From Clostridia bacterium (GTDB lineage: Bacteria; UBA6262; WVXT01), in the NCBI GenBank assembly GCA_030671905.1, contig DAOVHK010000010.1, forward strand, positions 1 through 21,213: 21,213 nt of DNA, given 5' to 3'. Made by a program: the position numbers and the translations under genes. Positions 1-6,956 of the stretch are shown piece after piece. Under the pieces are notes generated by a model. That model did no database searches. It worked only from the letters and a program-made list of their open reading frames with translations, and was not told the DNA's origin. The number at the start of each line of letters is the position of its first letter. The stretch's first letter is position 1.

Positions 1-107
1 AAGTAGATAAGGAAAAGAAGGAAGAGGAAGTAGATAAGGAAAAGAAGGAAGAGGAAGTAGATAAGGAAAAGAAGGAAGAAAAAGTAGATAAGGAAAAGAA
101 GGAAAAG
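1..107 (+). repeat. 27-bp coding tandem repeat, about four copies
   Basis: Units of 27 bp occupy 1-26 (first base missing), 27-53, 54-80 and 81-107. Units 1 and 2 are identical over the visible bases, unit 3 differs at one position, and unit 4 at a few more. Each unit encodes nine residues (E-V-D-K-E-K-K-E-E). The strand is almost entirely purine apart from the T's of the Val-Asp codons. The near identity at DNA level points to recent slippage or unequal recombination within the end of rpsC. Confidence 0.9.
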
Positions 108-167
108 GAAGTAAAGAAGAGTGAAAAGGATGAGGTGAATACAGATGCTAATGCCCAAGAGAGTTAA
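1..167 (+). CDS. rpsC: 30S ribosomal protein S3 (uS3), C-terminal end only (5' partial)
   Basis: The open frame enters from the left edge (first whole codon at 3) and stops at TAA 165-167. Only a tail is visible: about four copies of a 9-residue unit, V-D-K-E-K-K-E-E-E, then about 18 more Lys/Glu-rich residues ending in A-Q-E-S. Nothing in the tail itself identifies S3. The assignment comes from position, because rpsC normally lies immediately before rplP in the S10 operon, and from the frame reading into the rplP start with a 23-bp overlap. S3 binds the 30S head at the mRNA entry channel. S3 proteins often have charged C-terminal tails, but a long tandem repeat is unusual. The repeat continues off the window, so full tail length is unknown. 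Confidence 0.75.
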   Translation, partial: VDKEKKEEEVDKEKKEEEVDKEKKEEKVDKEKKEKEVKKSEKDEVNTDANAQES

Positions 168-555
168 GTATCGCAAGACGCAGCGTGGAGGGATGAAAGG
201 CATAGCTTTACGCGGAAATAAGATAAATTTTGGCGAATATGGATTACTGGTTCTCGAGCCCGCCTGGCTGACAGCTCAACAGATTGAGGCTGCGCGAGTA
301 GCTTTGACTCGTTCTTTAAAGAAGGGCGGAAAGGTCTGGATTAGAATTTTTCCGGATAAGGCAATTACCAAAAAACCAGCAGAGACTCGCATGGGAAAGG
401 GGAAGGGTGCCCCGGCTGGCTGGGTAGCTGTGGTCAAGCCTGGAAGAGTTCTCTTTGAAATCGAGGGAGTCAACCGGTATGAGGCAAAAATAGCGATGGA
501 GCTGGCAGGTCATAAGTTGCCGGTAAAGACAGCGTTTTTAGCAAGGGGAGAATGA
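145..555 (+). CDS. rplP: 50S ribosomal protein L16 (uL16)
   Basis: This is a 136-residue protein, the usual L16 length. It starts M-L-M-P-K-R-V-K-Y-R-K, the canonical uL16 N-terminus, and contains the conserved stretches R-G-N-K-I-N-F-G-E-Y-G-L near residue 24 and R-M-G-K-G-K-G near residue 83. L16 sits at the base of the central protuberance next to the peptidyl transferase centre and helps position A-site tRNA. The first ATG (145) is preferred over 151 because it restores the family N-terminus and has a GAGGTG-type ribosome-binding site about 9 bp upstream. The start lies inside rpsC, overlapping by 23 bp, so translation of the two genes is probably coupled. Confidence 0.97.
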   Translation: MLMPKRVKYRKTQRGGMKGIALRGNKINFGEYGLLVLEPAWLTAQQIEAARVALTRSLKKGGKVWIRIFPDKAITKKPAETRMGKGKGAPAGWVAVVKPGRVLFEIEGVNRYEAKIAMELAGHKLPVKTAFLARGE

Positions 556-595
556 TAAAATTTCTAATGTTTGAAAGGGATAATGGGAAAGAAAA

Positions 596-802
596 ATGAA
601 AGCGAGCAAATTGCGAGAATTGAGTGTAGCCGAATTAGAGCAGAGGTTGAACGAGACTACGCAGAAACTATTTCAGTTAAGATTCAAAAACGCCTCAGGT
701 AAAATAAAGAATCCCCTGGAGATTAGGCTTTTCCGCAGGGATATTGCACGGATTAAGACAGTTTTGGCAGAAAGTAAACTGTCTAAAGAAAAAGAAGAAT
801 AA
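596..802 (+). CDS. rpmC: 50S ribosomal protein L29 (uL29)
   Basis: A 68-residue, highly charged, mostly helical protein beginning M-K-A-S-K-L-R-E-L-S and containing Q-L-R-F-K-N-A-S-G and R-R-D-I-A-R-I-K-T, the two helical segments typical of L29. L29 lies beside L23 at the polypeptide exit tunnel, near the docking site for the signal recognition particle and trigger factor. Length and gene position (between L16 and S17) are standard. The 40-bp gap after rplP holds a GGGAAAG-like ribosome-binding sequence just before the ATG and no other structure that I see. Confidence 0.95.
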   Translation: MKASKLRELSVAELEQRLNETTQKLFQLRFKNASGKIKNPLEIRLFRRDIARIKTVLAESKLSKEKEE

Positions 803-813
803 AGGGAGAGAGG

Positions 814-1080
814 ATGAGAGAAGGTCGAGCGAAACGCAAGATCAGGATTGGTAAAGTGGTCAGTGATAAGATGGAGAAGACTAGAATAGTAGCAGTGGAG
901 AGATTGTTCAGGCATTCTCGATATCAAAAGGTTATTAAAAGAAGAAAGAAATTTATGGTGGATGACCCCAAGAACGAATCGCACATAGGAGATAAAGTGA
1001 GAATTACCGAAACCAGACCCTTGAGTAAAAGAAAGAGGTGGCGAGTTTTGGAAATCCTGAATAAGGTAGAGAAAATTTAA
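814..1080 (+). CDS. rpsQ: 30S ribosomal protein S17 (uS17)
   Basis: An 88-residue OB-fold primary 16S rRNA binder. The stretch K-I-R-I-G-K-V-V-S-D-K-M-E-K-T at residues 9-23 matches the conserved S17 opening (G-x-V-x-S-D-K-M-x-K-T). The motif H-I-G-D-K-V-R-I-T-E-T-R-P-L-S-K near residue 58 is the family signature. S17 joins early in 30S body assembly. The start codon is preceded by GGGAGAGAGG at a short spacing, and the gene begins 11 bp after rpmC. Nothing departs from the family pattern. Confidence 0.97.
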   Translation: MREGRAKRKIRIGKVVSDKMEKTRIVAVERLFRHSRYQKVIKRRKKFMVDDPKNESHIGDKVRITETRPLSKRKRWRVLEILNKVEKI

Positions 1081-1081
1081 C

Positions 1082-1450
1082 ATGATACAGATGCGCACTC
1101 GATTAAATGTAGCTGACAATACAGGAGCGAGAAAAATTACCTGCATAGGAGTTCTGGGCGGAACTAGGAAGAGATATGCAGGAATGGGTGATATAATTAA
1201 GGCTTCAGTAAAAGATGCTTTGCCGGGCGCTGCGGTTAAGAAGGGTGAGGTGGTAAGGGCAGTGATTGTTAGAATGAGGAAATGGATACGCCGACCCGAT
1301 GGTTCCTATGTCAAATTTGACGAAAATGGTGCAGTAATTGTGGACGACAACAACGAGCCCAAGGGAACTCGAATTTTTGGGCCAATTGCTCGTGAACTGA
1401 GAGATAAGGGATTCACCAAGATAATCTCTCTGGCTCCTGAAGTAGTATGA
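1082..1450 (+). CDS. rplN: 50S ribosomal protein L14 (uL14)
   Basis: A 122-residue protein, exactly family length. It begins M-I-Q-M-R-T-R-L-N-V-A-D-N-T-G-A, the diagnostic L14 N-terminus, and carries P-K-G-T-R-I-F-G-P-I-A-R-E-L-R near residue 97. L14 forms an intersubunit bridge with 16S helix 44 and is the docking site of the silencing factor RsfS. The ATG follows the rpsQ stop by one base, so reinitiation is the likely mode of translation. The upstream SD is weak (GTAGAGAAAA inside rpsQ), which fits coupling. Confidence 0.97.
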   Translation: MIQMRTRLNVADNTGARKITCIGVLGGTRKRYAGMGDIIKASVKDALPGAAVKKGEVVRAVIVRMRKWIRRPDGSYVKFDENGAVIVDDNNEPKGTRIFGPIARELRDKGFTKIISLAPEVV

Positions 1451-1486
1451 TGTTTAATCGTTCATTCATACACTGGGGAAATTGAT

Positions 1487-1798
1487 ATGTTGCCGATTAG
1501 AAAGAAGGATAAGGTAGTAGTAAAGACGGGTAAAGACAAAGGCAAAACAGGTGAAGTCCTGAAAGTATTTTCCGCGACTTCCCGAGTGATAGTAAGCAAG
1601 ATAAATTTTATAAAGAGACATACCCGGGCATCACAGACTACGCCAGGGGGGATTACAGAAAAAGAGTCTTCTATTAATATTTCCAATGTACAGTTGATTT
1701 GCCCTAAATGTGACCAGCCTACTCGAGTAAAGATAGACCACTTAAGCGATGGTAAGAAGATAAGAGTTTGCCGAAGATGTGGAGAAATGATAGTATAG
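1487..1798 (+). CDS. rplX: 50S ribosomal protein L24 (uL24), four-cysteine form
   Basis: A 103-residue protein opening with a KOW motif: K-K-D-K-V-V-V-K-T-G-K-D-K-G-K-T-G-E-V at residues 6-24. It continues with the L24 core (N-F-I-K-R-H-T and G-G-I-T-E-K-E near residues 40-60). The C-terminal third holds C-P-K-C and C-R-R-C pairs, a small zinc-ribbon-like end seen in many bacterial L24 proteins outside the E. coli type. L24 starts 50S assembly on the 5' domain of 23S rRNA. The gene follows rplN after 36 bp with a GGGGA ribosome-binding sequence. Confidence 0.97.
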   Translation: MLPIRKKDKVVVKTGKDKGKTGEVLKVFSATSRVIVSKINFIKRHTRASQTTPGGITEKESSINISNVQLICPKCDQPTRVKIDHLSDGKKIRVCRRCGEMIV

Positions 1799-1808
1799 GG
1801 AAAGCAAA

Positions 1809-2354
1809 ATGGCGCGATTAAAAGAATTATATAAGAAAAAGATTGTTCCTCAACTGATAGAACGTCTAAAATATAAGAATATTATGGAAGTGCCCAGAAT
1901 AGATAAGATAGTAGTCAATACAGGGGTTTCCACAGCAAAGGAGGATATTAAGGTTTTGGACGAAGCAGTGGGAGAGTTAGCAACAATAACGGGACAGAAG
2001 CCTATTGTGACCAGGGCAAAAAAGTCGATTTCCAACTTCAAACTTCGTCAGGGAATGCCCATAGGTTGCAAAGTCACCCTCCATGGAGCTGTGATGTATG
2101 AGTTTCTGGACCGTTTGATTAATGTGACATTGCCCAGGGTTCGTGATTTTCGGGGGGTCTCCCGTGATGGATTCGATAGTCAAGGAAATTATAACCTGGG
2201 AATTCAGGAGCATATAATTTTTCCTGAGATTGATATAGATAAAGTTGGTAAAGCCAAAGGGTTAAACGTGAGCATAGTAACTACAGCCAAAAATATAGAT
2301 GAAGCATATGAGTTGTTGAGTCTTTTCGGTATGCCTTTTCGAAAGAAGGGGTGA
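1809..2354 (+). CDS. rplE: 50S ribosomal protein L5 (uL5)
   Basis: At 181 residues this is the usual L5 length. Family landmarks include P-R-I-D-K-I-V-V-N-T-G-V near residue 29, a central A-K-K-S-I-S-N-F-K-L-R segment, and a C-terminal G-I-Q-E-H-I-I-F-P-E-I-D. L5 organises the central protuberance, binds 5S rRNA together with L18, and contacts P-site tRNA. The ATG lies 10 bp after rplX behind a GGGAAAG ribosome-binding sequence. Composition and start are unremarkable. Confidence 0.97.
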   Translation: MARLKELYKKKIVPQLIERLKYKNIMEVPRIDKIVVNTGVSTAKEDIKVLDEAVGELATITGQKPIVTRAKKSISNFKLRQGMPIGCKVTLHGAVMYEFLDRLINVTLPRVRDFRGVSRDGFDSQGNYNLGIQEHIIFPEIDIDKVGKAKGLNVSIVTTAKNIDEAYELLSLFGMPFRKKG

Positions 2355-2378
2355 TAGAATTTACAGAGGGAGGGCTTT

Positions 2379-2564
2379 TTGGCGAAGAAGAGTTTAGTTG
2401 CTAAGGCCAAACGGGTAGCAAAGTTTGGTACAAGAAAATATAACCGCTGCCGTCTTTGCGGTAGGCCGCGAGGATATATGCGCGACTTTGCGCTGTGCAG
2501 AATCTGTTTCCGTAAGTTGGCGCGGCAGGGAGAAATCCCTGGAGTGACAAAATCCAGCTGGTAA
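2379..2564 (+). CDS. rpsZ: 30S ribosomal protein S14 type Z (uS14, zinc-binding)
   Basis: A 61-residue protein, the short zinc-binding form of S14, in contrast to the ~100-residue Zn-free form of E. coli. Four cysteines, C24-x2-C27 and C40-x2-C43, form the zinc site. R-C-R-L-C-G-R-P-R-G and the ending G-V-T-K-S-S-W are diagnostic. S14 sits in the 30S head. The start is TTG at 2379, chosen because the encoded M-A-K-K-S matches the family and a GAGGGAGGG SD ends about 5 bp upstream. Some bacteria also carry a Zn-independent paralogue elsewhere; none lies in this window. Confidence 0.97.
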   Translation: MAKKSLVAKAKRVAKFGTRKYNRCRLCGRPRGYMRDFALCRICFRKLARQGEIPGVTKSSW

Positions 2565-2578
2565 AAGGAGGAAATAGA

Positions 2579-2977
2579 TTGTCTATTTCTGATCCTGTTG
2601 CAGATATGCTTACAAGGATTCGTAATGCCAATCAGAAGAGGAAAGGGAAAGTAGATATTCCCGCATCAAAGTTAAAAGAGAAAATAGTAAAAGTTTTGAA
2701 AGAAGAAGGGTATATAGCTAACTATAAGTTTATCTCCGACCGCAAACAGGGGATTTTGAGAGTTTATTTAAAGTATACTCTAAAGCAGGAAAGGGTTATT
2801 AAAGGGCTGAAGCGAGTTTCTCGACCCGGGAGGAGGTTTTATTGTGGGACTGATGAGCTTCCCCGGGTACAGAGGGGACTTGGTGTAGCGATTATTTCAA
2901 CTTCTCAGGGAGTGATGACTGCTAAGAGGTGTCGGAAGGCAAGCCTTGGCGGAGAAGTAATCTGTTATGTTTGGTGA
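2579..2977 (+). CDS. rpsH: 30S ribosomal protein S8 (uS8)
   Basis: A 132-residue protein beginning S-I-S-D-P-V-A-D-M-L-T-R-I-R-N-A, the canonical S8 N-terminus, and ending with the family segment G-V-M-T-A-K-R-C-R-K-A-S-L-G-G-E-V-I-C-Y-V-W. S8 is a central-domain 16S rRNA binder and in E. coli the translational repressor of the spc operon; whether it regulates here cannot be read from the sequence. The start codon is TTG (2579), preceded by a perfect AAGGAGG at 2565-2571. Its stop (TGA 2975-2977) overlaps the GGTGAGAG ribosome-binding site of rplF. Confidence 0.97.
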   Translation: MSISDPVADMLTRIRNANQKRKGKVDIPASKLKEKIVKVLKEEGYIANYKFISDRKQGILRVYLKYTLKQERVIKGLKRVSRPGRRFYCGTDELPRVQRGLGVAIISTSQGVMTAKRCRKASLGGEVICYVW

Positions 2978-2982
2978 GAGAA

Positions 2983-3549
2983 ATGTCCAGGATAGGTAAA
3001 AAACCAATTGTCGTGCCAGAGGGAGTGGAAGTAAAAATAAGCAGTGACCTCGTCGAAGTGACTGGTCCTTTAGGAAGACTAACTCAAAACCTATATCCCA
3101 AAATAAAAGTTACTAAAAGGGATGGTCAAATTTTTGTAGAAAGGCTTTCCAATAATAAACACTATCGTTCGCTTCATGGATTGGTTCGCAGTCTTATTAA
3201 TAATCTGATTATAGGAGTAACTAAAGGTTTTCGGAAAGGACTGATTATTACAGGCATGGGTTATAGAGCAAAGTTAGAGGGTAGAGTGTTAAATTTACAA
3301 TTAGGTTATTCTCATCCTATAAAATTTCCATTACCTGAGGGAATTGAGATAAAAGTGGAAAAGCAGACACAAATTATGGTCTCCGGGATTGATAAGCAAC
3401 TGGTGGGTGAAGTTGCTGCTGAGATAAGGAGGTTCAGACCGCCTGAGCCTTATAAGGGCAAGGGGATACGATATATAGATGAGCATATCAAAAGGAAGGT
3501 GGGCAAAGCTGCTGCAGTAAGTGCTGGGGCTCCTGGAGGAGGGAAATAG
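2983..3549 (+). CDS. rplF: 50S ribosomal protein L6 (uL6)
   Basis: A 188-residue protein when started at ATG 2983, giving M-S-R-I-G-K-K-P-I-V-V-P-E-G-V, the classic L6 beginning. The frame is open upstream to 2929, but that 18-residue addition overlaps rpsH and matches nothing in L6, so it is rejected. The C-terminal signature P-E-P-Y-K-G-K-G-I-R-Y is present near residue 151. L6 has two similar alpha/beta domains, lies near the factor-binding site beside the sarcin-ricin loop, and is needed for late 50S maturation. It follows rpsH by 5 bp. Confidence 0.96.
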   Translation: MSRIGKKPIVVPEGVEVKISSDLVEVTGPLGRLTQNLYPKIKVTKRDGQIFVERLSNNKHYRSLHGLVRSLINNLIIGVTKGFRKGLIITGMGYRAKLEGRVLNLQLGYSHPIKFPLPEGIEIKVEKQTQIMVSGIDKQLVGEVAAEIRRFRPPEPYKGKGIRYIDEHIKRKVGKAAAVSAGAPGGGK

Positions 3550-3550
3550 T

Positions 3551-3910
3551 TTGATTACTCGTTCGGCTCGAAGAAAAAGTAGACACCTGAGAGTGAGAAA
3601 GAAAATTTTCGGAATAAAATCTCATCTTAGATTATGTGTCTACAAAAGTTTACGGCACATTTATGCCCAAATAGTAGATGACCAACGTGGTAAGACAATT
3701 GTGGCAGCTTCCACGCTCTCTCCTGAAATCAAGAAGAAAATTGAGAAATTGAAGAAGAGCCAAGCGGCAACTCTGGTGGGAGAACTAATCGCTGAGAAGT
3801 CGAAAGCCTCAGGTGTTAAGAGAGTGGCATTCGACAAGAGTGGATACGATTACCATGGGAGAGTAAAGAGTCTGGCTGAGGCTTGCCGCAAAGGCGGATT
3901 AGAGTTTTGA
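3551..3910 (+). CDS. rplR: 50S ribosomal protein L18 (uL18)
   Basis: Started at TTG 3551 this is a 119-residue protein of normal L18 length with an Arg/Lys-rich N-terminus (R-S-A-R-R-K-S-R-H-L-R-V-R-K-K). The core has R-L-C-V-Y-K-S-L-R-H-I-Y-A-Q-I and the end has Y-H-G-R-V-K-S-L-A-E-A-C-R-K-G-G-L-E-F, both diagnostic. An ATG at 3521 in the same frame is rejected because it lies within rplF. The TTG follows the rplF stop by one base and has GGAGGAGGG (3535-3543) as SD. L18 binds 5S rRNA with L5 in the central protuberance. Confidence 0.95.
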   Translation: MITRSARRKSRHLRVRKKIFGIKSHLRLCVYKSLRHIYAQIVDDQRGKTIVAASTLSPEIKKKIEKLKKSQAATLVGELIAEKSKASGVKRVAFDKSGYDYHGRVKSLAEACRKGGLEF

Positions 3911-3943
3911 AAAATATTAGGTGCGGGATAGAGAGGAGATAAG

Positions 3944-4438
3944 TTGGCAAAGATTAGTGCAGAAGGTTTAGAACTGAAACAGATAGTTGTAAATATTAAT
4001 AGAGTGGCTAAAGTAGTTAAGGGAGGTAAACGGTTTGGCTTTACCGCGCTGGTAGTTGTGGGGGATGGGAATGGTTATGTGGGTTGTGGAATGGGCAAGG
4101 CAAAAGAAGTTCAGGCTGCTATTCAGAAAGGCACAGTAAGAGCGGAAAAGAACCTCATTGCTGTTTCCTTGAAGGGCGCCACGATTCCTCATGAGGTAAT
4201 CGGTCGCTTTGGAGCTGGCCGGGTGCTGTTAAAGCCTGCTAGCCCGGGAACAGGGATAATAGCGGGTGGTCCGGTAAGGGCAGTAGTGGAAGCAGTGGGC
4301 ATAAAGGATATTCTCACTAAATCGCTTAGGTCGAATAATCCAGTCAATGTAGTCTATGCTACAATGCAAGGACTGGAAAGTCTGAGGACGAAGGCCATGG
4401 TTGCAGAACTTAGAGGCAAGAAGGTAGAAGAATTATAA
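3944..4438 (+). CDS. rpsE: 30S ribosomal protein S5 (uS5)
   Basis: A 164-residue protein with TTG start (3944) preceded by GAGAGGAG at 3931-3938. The N-terminal double-stranded-RNA-binding-like domain contains V-A-K-V-V-K-G-G-K-R-F-G-F-T-A-L-V-V-V-G-D, the S5 signature. The C-terminal domain has G-A-G-R-V-L-L-K-P-A-S-P-G-T-G-I-I-A-G-G-P-V-R. S5 shapes the mRNA entry channel with S3 and S4 and affects decoding fidelity. In most bacteria rpmD (L30) follows directly; here only 11 bp separate this gene from rplO, so L30 is not encoded at its usual place. Confidence 0.97.
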   Translation: MAKISAEGLELKQIVVNINRVAKVVKGGKRFGFTALVVVGDGNGYVGCGMGKAKEVQAAIQKGTVRAEKNLIAVSLKGATIPHEVIGRFGAGRVLLKPASPGTGIIAGGPVRAVVEAVGIKDILTKSLRSNNPVNVVYATMQGLESLRTKAMVAELRGKKVEEL

Positions 4439-4449
4439 AGGATGGAGAA

Positions 4450-4896
4450 ATGAAACTTTCAGGGCTCACTCCTAATATTGGCAGTAGACACAAGAAGAAG
4501 AGGGTAGGCCGGGGCCCGGGTTCAGGTCACGGTGGCACAAGCTGTCGGGGACATAAAGGACAGAGAAGCCGATCAGGGGGAGGAGTCCGCCTCGGTTTCG
4601 AAGGAGGTCAGATGCCACTTATTCGGCGTATCCCCAAGAGGGGATTTACCAGCATCTTCAAGAAAGAATATAACATAGTGAATGTTAGAAATCTTGAGGA
4701 GAAATTTAATGATAATGAGGAAGTTACCCCTTCTACCCTTAAACAGAGGGGATTGGTAAAAAAGGATTTGCCGATAAGGATTCTGGGAAGTGGGGAGATA
4801 ACAAAAAAGTTGAAGGTGAAAGTGACTGACTTCAGCAAGAGTGCCCGAGAGAAGATTTTAAAAGCCGGGGGCAGTGTGGAAATTTCAGGGAAATAG
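4450..4896 (+). CDS. rplO: 50S ribosomal protein L15 (uL15)
   Basis: A 148-residue protein of family length. The N-terminal extension is basic and glycine-rich (R-V-G-R-G-P-G-S-G-H-G-G-T-S-C-R-G-H-K-G-Q-R-S-R) and threads into 23S rRNA. G-F-E-G-G-Q-M-P-L-I-R-R-I-P-K-R-G-F is the L15 signature. The C-terminal globular part is typical (K-A-G-G-S-V-E near the end). L15 is a late-assembling protein contacting many 23S domains. The ATG is preceded by AAGGATGGAG. It follows rpsE directly where rpmD would normally intervene. Confidence 0.97.
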   Translation: MKLSGLTPNIGSRHKKKRVGRGPGSGHGGTSCRGHKGQRSRSGGGVRLGFEGGQMPLIRRIPKRGFTSIFKKEYNIVNVRNLEEKFNDNEEVTPSTLKQRGLVKKDLPIRILGSGEITKKLKVKVTDFSKSAREKILKAGGSVEISGK

Positions 4897-4920
4897 GAGA
4901 ATTAGTTAGGAGAGTTAGTA

Positions 4921-6255
4921 ATGTTAAAGAGCGTAGCCGATATTTTTAAAATACCAGAATTGAAGAAGAAGGTACTATTTACTCTGGGAATTTTAGCAGT
5001 ATATAGGCTAGGAGCAGCTATACCTACTCCAGGAATCGATGCTTCAGCGTTGAAAGCTTTTTTTGAGACTCAAAAGGGAACTCTGTTCGGATTTTTAGAT
5101 ATGTTCTCCGGAGGAGCTCTCAACAGGTTATCTATTTTTTCTTTGGGTATTATGCCCTACATTAACGCTTCTATTATTATGTCTCTCCTGCAGACAGCCG
5201 TTCCCTATCTTGAAAGATTGTCTAAAGAAGGAGAATTTGGTAGAAGAAAGATTACTCAGATAACCCGTTACGCCACACTGGTCATAGCCGCCATCCAAGC
5301 TTTCGGATTGACTTTTTGGATGCAAACGATGAAAGCGCCAAGCGGAGCTGCTATAGTAAAGAATCCCGGTCTCAGTTTCCAATTGATGACTATTTTGACT
5401 TTAACCACGGGGACTGTGTTTATTATGTGGCTGGGAGAGCGGATTACCGAGAGGGGTGTGGGGAACGGAATATCTCTTATCATCTTTGCCGGCATCGTAG
5501 ACCGGTTGCCGGTAGCAGTGGGGAATACTTTTCGTCTATTCCAAAGTGAAGAGATGACCCTCTTTGGAATCCTGTTTTTGGCAACATTGGTATTTGCTAT
5601 TACTGCCAGTGTAGTCTGGGTGGAGCAGGCTCAGAGGAAGATTCCCGTACAGTATGCCAAAAGAATTGTTGGACGCAAGATGTATGGAGGACAATCCACA
5701 TTCCTTCCTCTTAAGGTAGACCAATCGGGAGTAATTGCAGTCATATTTTCTGTGGCTATAATGATGTTCCCGGCAACCATTGCTCAGTTCTTTCCCAATG
5801 TCGGGCTTATGCAGAAAATTAGTGGTTTTCTGCGACCCGGGCAGTGGATTTATACCATTATGTATGGTGGTATGATTATATTCTTCTGTTACTTTTATAC
5901 GGCGATTACATTTAATCCTAAGGATCTGGCTGATAATATGAGGAAGTGGGGTGGTTTTATTCCGGGGATAAGGCCTGGACAATCGACAGCTTCCTATATT
6001 GACCGGGTATTGACCAGAATCACTCTGGCAGGTGCGGTATTTGTGGTTTGTATTGCGATTCTCCCACAATATCCTATAAGCTGGGTTAACGCTCCGCCCA
6101 TGCTTGCCACTATTTTTGGAGGAACCGCAATACTGATTGTAGTGGGTGTTGCTTTAGACACTATAGGACAGATAGAATCTCATCTGATTATGCGCCATTA
6201 TGAAGGGTTTATGAAGAAGGGAAGAGTAAAAGGAAGATATTTTAACATTAAGTAA
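4921..6255 (+). CDS. secY: Preprotein translocase subunit SecY
   Basis: A 444-residue integral membrane protein, close to the length of E. coli SecY, with about ten hydrophobic segments. It begins with the family pattern I-P-E-L-K-K-K-V-L-F-T-L-G-I-L-A-V-Y-R, followed by A-A-I-P-T-P-G-I-D. It includes the plug and lateral-gate region and the large cytosolic loops after R-K-I-P-V-Q-Y-A-K-R and N-P-K-D-L-A-D-N-M-R-K-W-G-G, whose basic residues contact the ribosome and SecA. SecY forms the protein-conducting channel with SecE and SecG for export and membrane insertion. It follows rplO, the usual spc-operon position, with GGAGAGTTAGTA before the ATG. Confidence 0.98.
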   Translation: MLKSVADIFKIPELKKKVLFTLGILAVYRLGAAIPTPGIDASALKAFFETQKGTLFGFLDMFSGGALNRLSIFSLGIMPYINASIIMSLLQTAVPYLERLSKEGEFGRRKITQITRYATLVIAAIQAFGLTFWMQTMKAPSGAAIVKNPGLSFQLMTILTLTTGTVFIMWLGERITERGVGNGISLIIFAGIVDRLPVAVGNTFRLFQSEEMTLFGILFLATLVFAITASVVWVEQAQRKIPVQYAKRIVGRKMYGGQSTFLPLKVDQSGVIAVIFSVAIMMFPATIAQFFPNVGLMQKISGFLRPGQWIYTIMYGGMIIFFCYFYTAITFNPKDLADNMRKWGGFIPGIRPGQSTASYIDRVLTRITLAGAVFVVCIAILPQYPISWVNAPPMLATIFGGTAILIVVGVALDTIGQIESHLIMRHYEGFMKKGRVKGRYFNIK

Positions 6256-6278
6256 TCTATAATTGGGATTTTTTGGTT

Positions 6279-6929
6279 ATGAAGTTGGTTCTTTTAGGTC
6301 CTCCTGGGAGTGGTAAGGGCACCCAGGCGAAAAGGCTTGCAGAAAAATATGGTATTCCTCATGTTTCCAGTGGAGACATCCTGAGAGCGAGCTTGAGAGA
6401 GGAAGGTTGTCTGGATAGAGAAACTCGAGAGATTGTCCACTCGGGCAGGCTGGTTCCTGACAGGATTGCTGTGGGAATCGTAAAGAAAAGATTGGGAGAA
6501 GAGGATTGTGGGAAAGGATTCATTTTGGACGGTTTTCCCCGCACACTTCCCCAGGCAGAATCGTTAAACGGTTTTCTCCAAGAGAGTGATATAACCATCG
6601 ATCGCGTTCTTTACCTGGAGCTAAGTGAGGAGGAGGCAGTTAAACGATTGAGTGGCAGGAGGACTTGTCCTCGCTGTGGAGCCACTTTCCATTTGGTGTT
6701 TAATCAGCCACGTACTCTCGGTTTATGTGACCAATGCGGGGCGCAATTGTCCCAGCGTGAAGATGATAAGGAAGTGACGGTAAGAGAGAGGATGAAGACT
6801 TACGAGAAGCAGACATTCCCTCTTATTGAATATTATCAAAGTCAGGGTCTTCTGGCAAAAATTAATGCCAATAGGTCAATAAAGGAAGTCTTTGAGGACT
6901 TATGTAAAGTGCTGGATGGTGGCAGTTGA
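6279..6929 (+). CDS. adk: Adenylate kinase, zinc-binding LID form
   Basis: Catalyses ATP + AMP = 2 ADP in the cytoplasm. Started at ATG 6279 the protein is 216 residues, beginning M-K-L-V-L-L-G-P-P-G-S-G-K-G-T-Q, with the P-loop at residues 7-15. The AMP-binding region D-G-F-P-R-T lies in the middle. The long-form LID carries C130-x2-C133 and C150-x2-C153, a structural zinc site seen in many non-proteobacterial enzymes. A TTG at 6273 would add two residues; ATG is preferred because it gives the common N-terminus and better spacing from the weak GGGAT sequence upstream. Its position after secY is conserved in many phyla. Confidence 0.96.
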   Translation: MKLVLLGPPGSGKGTQAKRLAEKYGIPHVSSGDILRASLREEGCLDRETREIVHSGRLVPDRIAVGIVKKRLGEEDCGKGFILDGFPRTLPQAESLNGFLQESDITIDRVLYLELSEEEAVKRLSGRRTCPRCGATFHLVFNQPRTLGLCDQCGAQLSQREDDKEVTVRERMKTYEKQTFPLIEYYQSQGLLAKINANRSIKEVFEDLCKVLDGGS

Positions 6930-6956
6930 AGGCCCAGAAGTTTCGGTTAACTATGT

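Noticed and set aside
1..107. Periodic repeat that might suggest a CRISPR or origin iteron array
   Set aside because: There are no spacers, the period is 27 bp with units head to tail, and the DNA is in frame with a Lys/Glu coding repeat ending at a stop codon next to rplP.
673..1146. A 157-codon open frame on the - strand
   Set aside because: It is antisense to rpmC, rpsQ and rplN, has no SD and shows no recognisable domain.
5536..6069. A 177-codon open frame on the - strand inside secY
   Set aside because: It lies wholly within the conserved secY coding sequence and resembles no family; treated as a chance shadow.
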